Part shown: piece after piece, positions 1 through 12,136 of the stretch
Layout: each line of letters begins with the position of its first letter
How positions within the stretch are numbered: the stretch's first letter is position 1
From: Litoditis marina
Lineage: Eukaryota; Nematoda; Chromadorea; Rhabditida; Rhabditidae
DNA length: 64,000 bases
Direction of reading: 5' to 3'
Assembly (NCBI GenBank): GCA_964036275.1
Contig: OZ038435.1
Coordinates: 806,001-870,000, forward strand
Program-made: the position numbers and the translations under genes
Notes under the pieces: model-generated
The model's database searches: none
The model's input: the letters and a program-made list of their open reading frames with translations, nothing else
What the model was told of the DNA's origin: nothing

Positions 1-859
1 TCTACCTCTGTTTCTGCTGTGTACAAACATTTTGTTTGTGTTTCATAGCCGATGGGGAAGTTAGTTATAGTCTTTGTCCAAAAAAATAATGGCATACTGT
101 ATACCTGTTTCTGCTGTGTCCGAGAACATCACTTCGTTACTTATAGTCTCCCGTGAGAGCCTAAATATACAGTGAATAGCTTTCGCACCTGTCGCATAGT
201 TTGGTTGGATGAGAGCTTTATGGTACAACGTAATGTGTTTGTGAGTTCGAACTTTTTTCGTTCAAAAGTTTGAAAGAAACAAGCTCAATTTCAAAGATAA
301 TTGTTTACCCTTCTCCTATCATCTGAAAATGGAGGTCTGAAGAAGACTAACACTAGTTGAACAGAGCGCAAAACCCCCATTTTAAGAATTGTGATTTTGT
401 CTTTGTTTGTGTTTGACATTCTTTATTCATTCAATCATATGAGGAAATGCTAACTTGATGATTTGATTAAACTTTTCAAAATATGGTTTTCCCTGGAGCC
501 TTTGTCAGGCATCTAAAAGTGGAACAGTACATCACACATCGTGTACTCTTTTATAGTTATTCCCTATTCAGCAACCATTAAGAAACAGTGAAAGAGTACA
601 TCTGTAGCAAGAGATCAACGTGTGCAAAGTAGGACACATTTCAAAAATTCTCTGAACCGAGATTCAAACCAGCGAGCTAGAGCTGCAAATAGAAAAAGCA
701 ATTCACTGAAGCACGAATTTATATTACAAGAAAATTTCTTATAATACTAGGTTCTAGAATCGTGATATGTTATAATAGTGCAAATGCCCAAACTAGGTAT
801 CAAGTTTCGAATATCTTCGAATAGGAGAATATTTTAAAACCCTTATTGTTGTAATTCAG
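1..859. other. Non-coding sequence upstream of the first sulfotransferase exon
   Basis: Nothing coding could be supported here. The stretch ends in the acceptor at 851-859, so at least its right part is an intron of the sulfotransferase gene. The exons for the N-terminal half of that protein (cytosolic tail, membrane anchor, 5'-PAPS-binding loop) are not visible and probably lie before the window. A CTGCTGTGT motif occurs twice in the first 120 bases. Confidence 0.5.
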
Positions 860-2524
860 ATGATTTCGAAGAACGGCGAAATGGCTCCGCGTCTGTGCAA
901 CAAGGACCCCTTCACCGCCCTCCATCTGCCGTTTTTGCACAAAATTTTCCCGCGCGCGCGATTCATTCTGATGATTCGCGATCCGCGCGCAGTCGTGCAC
1001 TCGATGGTGGACAGGGTGGTACCCGTCATGGGGTTCAACAGATCTGATCCGGAGGTACGTTTTACAATCCGAATCAGTGAATGGTGATAAATACTTGATA
1101 AATATTGTTTCTTTTGCTCTTCAGGCACATCTTTAACCCCAAATTCCAACTACAATATCAGCTAAAGTTAACACTTAACTTCGATGCATGGAACTGAGAA
1201 ATATTAGATTTTCTAATTGAGGTATGTATTCCTGTTGTAACCAAATTTTTTGCAGCAAATGCTGAGAGCCTGGAACAGTCACTTTACCACAATGTACAGA
1301 CTGTGCAACAAACTACCTCGTGCTTGTTTGAAGGTATGCTGTAAACTTTGGCATACTGTATTTTACAGTTTCGGGTGTGTAGAAAACAAGTGCACAGCTG
1401 TGTTCTGTCAGAGATGCGTTCAGAAACTCCGAACTAGATGAATTGAACGGTGTTAATGAATGTCGAACATCACCCATTCGGTTTATATGAGTTAACTTAA
1501 CTGTATTAGTACAACTCAGTGAGAAGAGACCTTTCAAAAGACTCAACTAAGAGCACAGCCATCGTTTTCACTTTCGCAGGTTTACTATGAGCGACTGGTG
1601 CAGCTCCCTTCCGCCGAGGCCCACAGAATATTGGAATTCCTCCAGGAAGATTGGAGTGATGACGTCATAAGGCATCATGAACTCATCGGCAGTGAAATAA
1701 AACTGAATCCGTTAGTTTTAAAGTTACGCGATTGAGTTGATTCGACAAGTCACATGAAACAGACTCCATTTTATTAATCCTAAGACTAATATAAACTCCT
1801 TTACGAATATGGCCTCAGGAACACTTTCAAATGAATATGCATTATACAACTACACAAGGTGTTAAATTGGTTTTTTCTGATGAAATCTGAACGCTCAATT
1901 CTCCACTTCGAGAAGAGAGGAACAAGTGAGCATTTGCAGCGAGGAATTCTCCACGTCGCAGGTCAAAAATGCGGTGAACACAAAGGCTTTGACATCTTGG
2001 AAAGGTTTCTTTTCCAAAGAAACAATGCACAGAATGAAGGAGCTGGTACCGATGATGACTGAATTGGGTGAGACACAGCATTACAGTGAATGAGCAAAGG
2101 ATGATAAAACTTTATTGCGCGTGAGTTATGTAACAAAAATCGGTGAAAAAAACTAGTTATAAGGTTGATTACTAATAACTTCAATACCCTTACCAAGATT
2201 GTTATTTGAAGACAAAATTCATTTGGCTTTTGATAAAGTGAAGATAATAGAACCAACTAAGAATAAATCTCAATTTTTGTTTGTGCAGTGCATGAGCACC
2301 AGATTCTGTGCGCCCTATTCGAGACTTAGCCCTGGGGCATCTGAGCCATAATGTGAGGTGAACTAAGCCCCCTATATATCCCCCGCTATGTCCCCAGGTT
2401 CTGTCTGTTCTTCGTCAATGTAAATTTACAATTTTGAACGATTACAGGTTACGATGTTTCCAACTTGGAACCAGACTACTCCAACTTCGCTAGGAACGAC
2501 TTTTACGAAGAACAAAAGTCATAA
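860..2524 (+). CDS. tpst: Tyrosylprotein sulfotransferase, C-terminal half (5 exons, 5'-partial)
   Basis: Golgi type II membrane enzyme that moves sulfate from PAPS to tyrosines of secreted and membrane proteins. Exons: 860-1054, 1256-1333, 1580-1710, 1940-2067, 2448-2524 (TAA at 2522-2524). Phases agree at every join and give 202 codons plus stop. The first exon carries the LCNKDPF block and the 3'-phosphate-binding strand-helix (FILMIRDPRAVVHSM). Exon 3 carries VYYERLVQLP and RHHELIG, and exon 4 holds the TSWKGFF and MMTELGYD region. All of these match animal TPSTs in order and spacing. The ATG at 860 directly follows an acceptor and is an internal Met, not the start. Domain order shows no truncation apart from the missing upstream exons. 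Whether this is tpst-1 or tpst-2 cannot be told. Confidence 0.93.
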
Positions 2525-5062
2525 ACTTCTTTGTTGTGAATCCTGATAATGAAACATCCATATGTCTACAGAATCCTTCACTTTCTCTTGACTACTGCAA
2601 CATGAATGGGTCAGAAAAAAATTGGAGAAGGTACCTGACATAAGATTAGCCTGCGGTACACACCTGACCAACTAGGAAAACACAATCTCATCTCAAAGGT
2701 AGCTGGAAGTTTGCTCAAAACTATATCTTTGTGAGTACCCAACCAAGCGGTTCATTCACGAAAAGTAAGAATGACACACTACTACCGTAGTATTACATAG
2801 GATTCGTATCCCTCTATTTTTTTCAGTTGAAGTTTGCAATCGCTCTCCCGTAATCGGGAAATCTTTGATGCGAATGTCCTGTCCCCCATGACACAATGTT
2901 GTCAAACCTGGTCTCTGCTCTCCCTCCATTCTTCCTTTTTCTGACATGGCAAACGCAACATTATACAAGATGTAGATGAAAAAAGTCAGTTGAGACACGT
3001 TGGATAGTTTTGTTATTATCATGCGTCTCGCGCGCTGCCCATCCTAATACTGAAAGAATAATAGAAAGAATAAATGGAAAGTGGAACAATCTGATTTGTA
3101 CCCTATTTCTTCAAAACTACGGGAAATTGAGCATGCAACGCGTTATGTTTAGGTACCCCTGGATACGTGAATTTTGAATTAGCGTCCTTTCTGCCCTTCT
3201 TGAGTGTAACTGTTTTACATGAAATTATGCAACTGACATCTATAAACGAACATTTTTTTTTTGAAAATTTGCTCAGCTGGCTCTCCAGCTCTTCACTGAC
3301 CAACGTTTTCAGTTTAACATGGAAGACTGAATATCAAACTCAATATCTCCGAAAAAAGATGGATTCATAAGGATGAGTTACAATGATATACCTCCTCTTC
3401 TCTGCCACCTCATTTTCAATTAGTTTTTGTGTTGTTTGATGCTTGTTTCTTACGAAAACAAAACGTGTTTTCATCCTCTCTTGATAATATCATAATGAGC
3501 TTAATGATGAAGCGAATGATGTGTTAATCATGAAATCCCTCCAGCTCTCGATTCTATCATCCATCAAACAACGTGGGTTACAACGCAACCAAACAATACT
3601 AGTGTAGATCATTATTTTTCCGCCTTACAAGTTTCATACGTTCTGAGTAATAATATTCAGAAGGAACGTAAACATATTTACGATAAGGCGCCGGGCTTAC
3701 GCTCTAGAGGTGAGTAACATTTCAGTGATTTTGGTGTGTCCGTTCATATTATGAAATTGGTAGATCGTTTGAACCTGTTTGTTTTACTGTTTAAGATTGT
3801 TGATTGAAAGTGAAAACTAGTTCGAGAAAATTGGTTCCAACTCGTCCTACCGCTAGATGTTCGGTTTCTGGACTTCGGATCAAAATACAATGAGACCAAA
3901 CTACATTTACACACTGAAAACCCAATCCTACTTCTACCTCCAGTTGCGTTTGTCAGAGCAACCTCTTCTATATTCGTGATAGCCGTGTACTTCGCTCTCT
4001 CTCTCTAAATGATGTATCAGCTATGAAAGCTTTGATGTAAGATTTTTCCTTTCGAATATTTCCTACGCTTTCTGGAATAAATCAACATGACACGCGGCAT
4101 AAGGTTCTTATGCAGATTCGTGAGGGTTGCTACCCGGATTAAGTTATTCATATGTGGTGTCGTTGGCATCAACGAAAGATGTAAACTGAAAATTACTTGA
4201 ATTGCCAGACAAAACGTGTAGTACATTTTTATTTTACATTGATGTGACTTTGAACATCTTCACGTGAGATTGAATTTGTTCACGTGACTTTGAGTTTTGC
4301 AGCTTGCCGAAAATGATTCCCTTCTGGTATGAGCTGTTTTCTAATAATGTGCACAGCAACTACGAAAACTTCTCCAATGTTAAAATATGTTATTAGACTA
4401 CCGACACAACTGTACACCCTACAGTTATCAACTTGCGAATGAAAATGATTATTTAACGTGAAATACTTCGTACGACATCATCAATAATGTACAAATTCGT
4501 CGTAGCCCTAGCTAAGCCGGAAGCGTAAACGACCAAGTGCAGTATTTCTTATGTTCCTTCACATCTAGAACGGAGTTTTATTGAGATTTTGTATTGATGA
4601 GAGAAACCTTTTTCACTTTCCAATATCAGGCTCTTAATTTGAGCACTATACATTAAAATAATAATCATGATAATTCACTTTTTCCTGTTTTAGTTATAAG
4701 CTTTTGGGGTTCATCTAGAGAACACAGGCTGAACGGTACATGTTATAGTTTGTTCCACCCACTTATAACCCTCTACAGTAATCTGCTAACACTTCCAGGT
4801 CAAAGTTTACTATATTTACGTATTCAGAACGTATGTCTTCTGCATGTTTACTACTACTAACTCTGAAAATTTGAAACCAAAGTAATGACTTTTTTATTAG
4901 AAAACACCCCCTTGAATAATTGACGGATTACTGTAGGAGTACATCGATTGGTGAAACAGACTATATGTTGGGGTGGCTTTGTAGTTTAATCACGCTTTGT
5001 AGTTTGATCTCGAGTTCGCGCCTTGCTTCTGAATACATCCGAGTATGGTGTGTTGCAACCCG
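2525..5062. other. Intergenic region
   Basis: Follows the sulfotransferase stop codon. No ORF here looks like protein-coding sequence. It contains AT-rich sequence and a short CT run near 3990. No structured element was recognised. Confidence 0.5.
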
Positions 5063-7819
5063 TCAGCGCAATGTTCCCGTTACGGTATTAAAGTTTACTA
5101 TTGACGTAGCATTTGTAAATATGAAGTGGTCTACTTCCTGACAGTCTCTCTTTTCAGCCATAGATGATATAACCCCAGTTAGTGGGTGCATGAATGAAAC
5201 TCTTCGCTTACCGTCAGGCAACGAAATTTGAACTAGCGGTGATGCACAGCACGTGTTGTTGAATGGTAAGAGAGTAATTGAATTCTTAGGCACTCTCATA
5301 CAATGTTTAACCTCTACATAGCCGTAGCCTACGTAAGATGCTATTATATCGGATCTGTTGAGTGTGTTACGCATCACTGCTGTTGGGTTAGAGCTTAGAG
5401 CAGTATCTAAAGTTATAGCGAGCCTGTTTATTCGTTCGCAAAGAGTATTGACGGCTATCGAAAATAGCGAGGATACCGAGTTTTGCACGGCTCCTTCCAC
5501 CGCAAGTAGTTGAGATGCTAATTGATTAGAGGTAGCCAACCCAACGTTTCTTTTGAAAATGCGGATCACCGCAATACCGTAACCTTGGTCGGTTGTAATT
5601 AGACTATTACCACAGTCAGTAATTGTCTGGCTGTTTTTGTTCCATGATAAGGCGAATTCTTTCGAATCGGATAGCCAAATTTCGCCAAGTCCCGCGCCTT
5701 TCATGTTCGAAACGAAAATAAACTTACAGTTTTCTTCCTTCTCGTGGTTCCAAATTATAGCAGTCCCGTCACGTAGGGTGCAATGTCCGTCGGAGTATTG
5801 ACAGCCGTTCAAATTTCCAGCTGCGGATGACGGTGATTTTTGTCCAGGACCCGACATTACTGAAGTAGAAAACATTATACAATTAGATACAGATATTATA
5901 TTGTCTTTGCAACATCCAAATGGGGCCGTTGGCCATTCAAATGTCAGTGCGTTGTTGGTTTTCCAAATATCGCCTGCCCTTATCATTTCGCCGTGTTGGC
6001 ATCTGTGGTGCTTTGACATTAAAGTACACTCCTCGACGGTTACTGTAAGATGTTTTTCTGAATTTTCTTCAAAACGCGCTCCAAAGAAGTTCACTGAATA
6101 TTTTACTGTTTGGGTAATCACTTTACACACAACGCCTTCCGAATAGTAAGTCTTTGTATTTGGCCGGAATATTGCCAGTTTAGAGCGAATGGGACTTTCT
6201 TTGTTATTAGGCATCAGCCTCGAACAGTCGCGCAATGTCGGTAAGTGCATGATTTCGGGTGTCATTTGTTTTGGACAGAATAGAGCGTTCTGTGCGTCTG
6301 CTACTTGAGAGATGCAAAGGAAGCACATGATAGAAAGACACAGAAAGTTTATTTTAGGCATTCTATTATTGGAATATGACGAGGAATTGGCGTTGTCACC
6401 GAAAGCGGATCTCGCCAGTTCTTCATTACGCTGTAACAAAGCCTGAACTCGAGAGTTTGAATTTTCTAGAGCCGAATGGCTGTTTTCAACTGCCATCGAA
6501 AGTTGGTTTATTTGCTTATTCGCCAAGTCTAGTTCTCTATCGAAAGTGTCATTGGTGTGGCAAGGGTTCATCGCATCCAAAGTCATGATTTGGTTATTAC
6601 TGTTAGAACCAGAATTGCTAGGCCTGTAGTTGTTTTGTCTATGAGGAGCACCTCTGTTAGAATAACCTCGAGAATTATTATTAGAATAATTATTACGTGA
6701 ATTGTTTGGATTCGAAGCGCGAGGGCTAGGACAAACATTTGCGAAATGACCAAGGCCTTCACAATTGTAACAAACTGGCCTGTTGTCTCCGTCTCTCCTG
6801 TTGTGATTGCGTCCACGTCCTTCCGTGTTTCCGTGATATTTTCTCGACTCGCGTTGGCCTCGTTCTCGGGAGCGATCTCTTCTCTGGTTATCGACCTCCT
6901 GGCGTGGAATGGCGTCGGCGACACGAACTGCAATATCTGTATTAGTACTTGAAGGGGTCATTAATCTGTCTGCAGTTGCTTCCAATAAAAGCTGCTCTAC
7001 TGTTTGCGCTTTGGCTACTGCGGCCTCGAATGTGGTTGGGTTATCCAACTTAACGTAATAGCGAACGTCAGCGTTTAAACGCGCAACGAATTCCTCTAGG
7101 GCTCGTTCTTTTTGATTCGCTGTATTTTGACCTGATGTGGCGGCGCGTACTAAACTCAAAATTCTGTTCGCGAACACAACTGCGGACTCGCCGTGAGTTT
7201 GCTTGCAGGTACTCAGCTTTTGCCTGGCAAGATATTTCTGCTGCGGGCTTTCAAAGAAGTTTTTCAAGTGGGTAACAACCGCGTCATAGCTTTTTCTATC
7301 GTCATCAGACAATTCGTCTACCTTTTCTCTAGCGACGCCATCTAAATTGACGATCAAAAAGTATGCCTTTTTGGCTTGGTCGTCTTCCCCGCGCATTCTC
7401 AAAATGTCTTCTAGGCGTCTCAACCAAGAGCAGAATTGCAAGTTTGTTTCGGATCCGGAAAACGCAGGAATTCTTTGCTGATGTCCATCAGGACTTAACA
7501 TAGCAATTCTTGGCAAATTGTCGATGCGGTTGCCAACCGCTCCGAAATTCTCATTTAATTTCTGTACTAATGTTTCATTTGTGACTGTGATTTTGTGAGC
7601 CAGTTTTCTGGTATTATTTTGAGCGTGGTTGAACACGTTGTTTATGGCTTTGACTGTATCATCTCTAAGCGCAAGAACGTCCCTACCTTGGACAAATTCT
7701 TTATCCTCCAGGTTGGAGAGTGACTCCGAGAGGTTTCTGGTAGGATCGTTTATTCTTGAGGTCTGAGCATCAGCTCGTTCGCTGCTGCGAGATCGCCTTA
7801 TAGCTCGAGTGTTCACCAT
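5063..7819 (-). mobile_element. Retroelement-derived Gag-Env fusion ORF without Pol (918 aa)
   Basis: Single uninterrupted ORF on the minus strand. Residues about 1-300 are a Ty3/Gypsy-type Gag, with the retrotransposon gag helical region at about 118-275. An Arg/Asp-rich stretch follows, then one CCHC knuckle (C350, C353, H358, C363) and an Asn/Ser-rich linker with a predicted coiled coil at about 425-475. At residue 487 a Met begins a hydrophobic signal-peptide-like segment (487-509), followed by about 409 residues of cysteine-rich ectodomain-like sequence with N-glycosylation sequons. This resembles the Env of nematode errantivirus-like elements. Protease, reverse transcriptase, RNase H and integrase are absent. 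No membrane anchor is visible before the stop, so the Env part looks C-terminally truncated. An acceptor-like TTTTTGCAG lies just before the ATG. No flanking LTRs were found by eye. It could be a retrocopied env-type spliced RNA, a pol deletion, or a domesticated gene. The class of Env fold was not determined. Confidence 0.8.
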
Positions 7820-8202
7820 GAACTCTGCAAAAAGAGCGTTTCAATTCAGAGAAATAATAGCTTTTCAGAGGAATATAGATAGTTGAATACTCAGTACATA
7901 TAATAGCATGCTTGTGAATATATAGGCCTCGCTATATCTATGTGGACACCTACCGTAACTTGCTGAACTTTGTAATTGCGCTTTGAAAGAGAATGAAAGT
8001 TTTGTAAGAAAAAAGGAAAATAATTTTGGTGCTGAGATGTTAAACACTACAGAACAAGTTACGAATTTGCCAGAAATTCGCGAGTTGACACAAAACGGAA
8101 TTTTTTGTGTGCTACTGTAGCTGTCCATGTAGAAATGTGAAGAACTATAGCAATGAACATTGTGAACAATTCGTGTCATGCCAAAAAGGAATGTGTATTA
8201 GC
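7820..8202. other. 5' flank of the Gag-Env ORF
   Basis: AT-rich sequence upstream of the minus-strand Gag start. It may hold a 5' untranslated exon, given the acceptor-like site next to the ATG. No LTR or primer-binding site could be identified. Confidence 0.4.
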
Positions 8203-8310
8203 TAGAGTTATTAAGATCGGAATCGAAACTCGGATAAAGTTGAGTTTCCATTCTCGATCTTGAGATCAAAATCGAAATAATCGGTTTTTCATTATTGATT
8301 AACAACCCTA
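8203..8310. mobile_element. hAT-like MITE, copy 1 (TAGRGTTRTTAA ends, 8-bp TSD)
   Basis: A 108-bp element starting TAGAGTTATTAAG and ending TTAACAACCCTA. It is flanked by GTATTAGC (195-202 of the 8-kb block) and GTATTAGT (8311-8318), an 8-bp duplication with one mismatch. The interior is TCGAAA/TTTCGA-rich and partly self-complementary. An 8-bp duplication and TAGGG-type ends are typical of hAT elements. No transposase is present. Confidence 0.6.
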
Positions 8311-11300
8311 GTATTAGTATAAGCTCAATACGAAGCTAAATTTATGAAAATACTTTCGTTGAATGAATGAATGAATTAATTTATTACGTAAATAAAGCGT
8401 GTGATAAGATGAATGGATAAAATTGGAAACATTGTCGGGATTGCGAAGACAGTATAGTTGAAACGTTTGAATATATAATTTCTGAAACAATGGTTCTGCT
8501 TATTAAAATGAGCAGTGTCATCCAAATTTGAGAAAAACGACGGTCTGTCATAATCAAAAAAGAAAGATTTTACTTACGATTGGAAACATGAGGAAATGTC
8601 TCAAGCAAAAGTTGTTCAAGTTCGGCTGAATAGAGAATGAAATCAGAGTATCAGAGGTTTCATATGTGAAAGAAAACAGCAGAAACTTTGAGAACGAACT
8701 GCGAGGTGAGCATTGGCAACTTGTTTCAGAATAGGACGTACAACAACAGTGAACAGCAGCATTTTGAAAGTCGCAGCAAGAGAATATGTGGGGAACAATA
8801 TGTCGCAGCAAGACCATATGTGGAGCCAGGCAAAATAGTGCGACAGTAAGCATGAGTGGCGAAAGGAATACCGTCAGATATCAAAATGCAGAAAAAAAAC
8901 AATGAGCATGAGTGAACCAGAGCCTGACAGAAAGTGTGCTTCAATCAGAAGAAGAAAGAAAATTGGAGTGTATATGTCTATGTTTCAAACAAAATGTGAA
9001 TCTAATGTTTAGCAGAATAGAAACGGTCTTCGCGTGAGTTTAAGAATGAACTGACGCCCGACTGGCTCGCTGCTTTCCTTTTAAACTTTCAGATGACGAG
9101 AGAGACGATACGGAGAACCCGTAACAAAAACAAACTCACGAGCTAACCAAGCTTTTAAGATTGTTGCGAAGATTGCCGGAATGTTTTGAGACTTCATCAG
9201 ATATCGGGCTTTCCGCCTGAATAGAAAAATTGTTTGTCTATCACGGAAAATTGAATCGAGGGAACGAAATTCATGTACTTGTTTTGTCAAGTTTCTCTGT
9301 GCTTCACTGAGCGCCGGTGGCCTCGAAAGGAGTATAATTACCCAGCGTTCTACCGTACCTTTTCTACTACGAAGTGCTAAATTGCTTAAAACTCTCGAAT
9401 TTCTCGGTTTCACTTTTTCTTTGGTTGGCCATCAGACCCTTATCAGAACTATTTTCTGATATCTCGAGTTTTCTCTAGAAACTCCTCTTTTATTCGGCGT
9501 GAGCTCAAACTGCCTGCAAAATCAACAGGCCTATCTCTCAGTTATCTCGCATAACTTATCTCTGGAGCGCTACTCCTTAGTCTGTCCCGGTTAATCAGAC
9601 AACCTCTGGCCATGTCTACGTACCCTTCTCTTCTCTCGGGCCACTTCTCTCGTCTTCTTGCAAGACATCTGGCCAACTTTCTGTGACCACTTACCTAGGA
9701 TTCTCTAATCCAGTTTCATCTCTGATTATGGTCATCAGACCTACGTAGGCTTTCCAAATTTCCAAATTTGATACATCGCGCGCAAAAAAAAACAATCAAA
9801 TGATAGGGTCACAGGAAACATGGTATTTTCTATTCAACTTTTTAGACGATGGTGTTGCTCTTTTGATAGACTTTATTTGCTGCGTCAGCTTTTTATGCGA
9901 CAATGAGCTAGTCAAAAGGTTGTTGCGAAGGGTGTCTGAGAAACTATGGTTGTATGATGTTGTCCTGATTTATTTGGTTCTATCAGACTAGACTTGCTTT
10001 ACATAACCGGACAAGTGTATTTAGGGTATTTTGTCAACTTTGACAACATTAAGTACTTCTTCTTCTTCTTCGAAAATATATGGCGGCTATTAATTGTGCT
10101 AAAAAAAAGGCTCATCATCGTTTTTTTGATCTGTGCTCATCAGAGCCTAGACATAGACGAGAGAGAAATGAGAACATATACAGTTACAAGAGAGATGAAA
10201 TAGTGCAAACATGTTTAGGATCGGTGGAAAGACTCTCGCTGCTACCAGAATAGGTTCGAAATGTCTGAGACATTTCGGAGTGAGAAAGCAACCGAAATGC
10301 TCACAACATTCCGGGAACTGGAGTTTCACAGAAGATAGTAAAATAACACGGATGAAAAGAATGAGTTTACTGTAAAGAAGGAGAAATAACGAAGATGATC
10401 AAAATGAAGGTGAAGAGCAAGCGGGTACAGTCGGGTGCCGGCCGGGCGAGAGATCTCCTAGCTGGTCTCCGTCCGATTATAAGCACTCCTAGCTTATCTG
10501 AAAGTAGAATCTATATAAATATGCGACGTCATTGTGTGAAAGAGATAATGTTAAATAATGAGTCATGACTGAGGTATTCGGGAAAGTGAGGGATATTTCT
10601 GCAACAGGTCGAACAATAATTTAAACATGACCTCTTCAATCAATCTGTTATATTCTATTCTTTTCAACATGTCCTCATATCTTCAAATCACAGTCCTGAA
10701 ATTATCCGTATTTGTTTGTGTCCGTAATTTTTGCTAAAGTAGTTGAAGTTTTCGTATTTTTTTATGAAGGTCGTCTAATTTTGTTATACGTTCCGTATTT
10801 TTGCAAAAGGTTCCGTATTTTTGCTTCCTGCACAGTGTTATTGGAGTCAGACTAGTTCATTAGTGGATGTTCCGTGTGTTGTTCAAAAGATTTTCCGTTC
10901 GAGATTAGTTAGTTGTAAAGAGTCGTTGGAGCTTGCAAGGTGTAGTACGTGTTCGGTATCACAAGTGTGCGTAGAAAAGGAACCATGCACGAGTGAACAT
11001 TCTGAAGACGCAAATTGTAAGCTCAAACCTATCTGTTTTCTGTTTCACTTTCATTCAGACTCCTACAGTAAGATTAGCGAACTTGCAGTCGCTCACTTTC
11101 GCTTACACTAGGTCAATATTATCGAACAGGGCACCATTTCATTCTGATTACTTAGTAGAATTCTTCTTCGAAAATATCTGCGACGAAGTTAAAGTTTGCA
11201 AAACAGCAGAGTTTTTAAAGCTATCACAAATTGTTTCATCAGTTTTTCCCCATGATGTACAAAAATCATCTCCATTTTGAAACTGAGATGATTTTGATGG

Positions 11301-11843
11301 AATGTGCTCTTTCCATAGTTCCATGCATATGATTTCTTTCTGTATTTCATAACATCTATTCTGGGAAATTCGCTCATTGTTGGCTTTTCTACAATACGCC
11401 AATCAGCGAAATTCACATTTTCTTAGCTTTTTATTTATGGATAAACACGAAGCCTTTCTGAAAGAGGAATACCTACTAGTTAGACTAATCTTTGAAAATG
11501 TTTCAATCGCACTACAATTTAATTTGCTCAATTCATGAAAAAGCAAAAAAAGTAGATGACTCTCTCACGCGTATGTTTGAGGAGACGCAGGCTAGAATTT
11601 GATAGTCAAGTTGTTTCTGATTTGGTCTCAAGACGTGCCCTTAGGTCCTTAGTAGTTGAACTCTCTCCTACTTCCTGATACCTTTCCGATTGCCTAATTG
11701 CGCCAATATGTCTATGTACTATGTACATACATCATCATTGAATATCATTCCTGCTCGTTTTTTTTCTCGTTAGAGACACATTACATGCACTATTCACCCC
11801 CTCAACAACGGATAACATGACTGCAACTTCATATTCAATCAAC
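8311..11843. other. Gene-poor region
   Basis: No gene could be supported, except a weak BACK-like coding remnant at 11041-11280 listed separately. A TCTC-rich tract lies at about 9430-9760 and contains the word ATCAGAC several times. The ORFs present lack recognisable domains. Confidence 0.4.
11041..11280 (+). pseudogene. Possible BTB-BACK protein remnant
   Basis: The reading frame ending at the TGA of 11278-11280 contains HSDYLVEFFFENICDEVKVC followed by KTAEFLKLS. This resembles the BACK-domain pattern (helix, N-F-x-x-V, then T-x-E-F-L-x-L) seen after BTB domains in Kelch-type and other BTB proteins. An acceptor-like CATTCAG precedes it at about 11054-11060, and a Cys-rich ORF lies upstream with a GTAAGC donor. 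No BTB domain, Kelch repeats or complete gene structure could be assembled. It may be a decayed copy or a chance resemblance. Confidence 0.2.
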
Positions 11844-12000
11844 TTATTCATTCAATTCGCTCCGTTACGAGGGGTGATCATCATACATGTCACAAATCTT
11901 TGTACTAACAGCTTCTCGTGAGTTGGTCTTAGTCCGTTTTCTTCATAGAAGACATCATGGTGGATTATAAAATGCTCTATTGGCATTTTTGCATTGACAT
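11844..12000. repeat. Dispersed repeat R1, copy 1
   Basis: About 155 bp closely matching 32351-32500 in the same orientation. Shared blocks include GATCATCATACATGTCACA, TTCATAGAAG and CATGGTGGA. It abuts the MITE that starts at 12000. It has no coding potential, and the family is unknown. Confidence 0.7.
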
Positions 12001-12136
12001 ACTATACTAGCAGTACATTGAATAGTCACGTGAAGTTAGCATTCTAATGAGGAATCCTGCACTTTTTCATTGCACGTTTCTGAGTTCTGCTGTGTTCATG
12101 TTTCACGTGACTGTGCAATTGACTAACAGTATAGTA
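12000..12136 (+). mobile_element. CACGTGA-type MITE, copy 1
   Basis: 137-bp element with inverted ends of about 33 bp (left contains GAATAGTCACGTGAA, right contains TTCACGTGACTGTGCAATT). The interior includes GCATTCTAATGAGGAAT and GTTTCTGAGTTCTGCTG, shared with copies at 17389, 19223 and 20376. Outer bases are TA-rich, compatible with a TA target as in Tc1/mariner-type MITEs, but the superfamily is not proven. Confidence 0.75.

Noticed and set aside
9081..9413. 110-codon minus-strand ORF upstream of Gag
   Set aside because: No recognisable domain. It may be part of the retroelement leader, but nothing supports a protein.
4000..10500. LTR pair flanking the Gag-Env ORF
   Set aside because: No direct repeat of LTR length could be found by eye. 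A computed self-alignment would be decisive.
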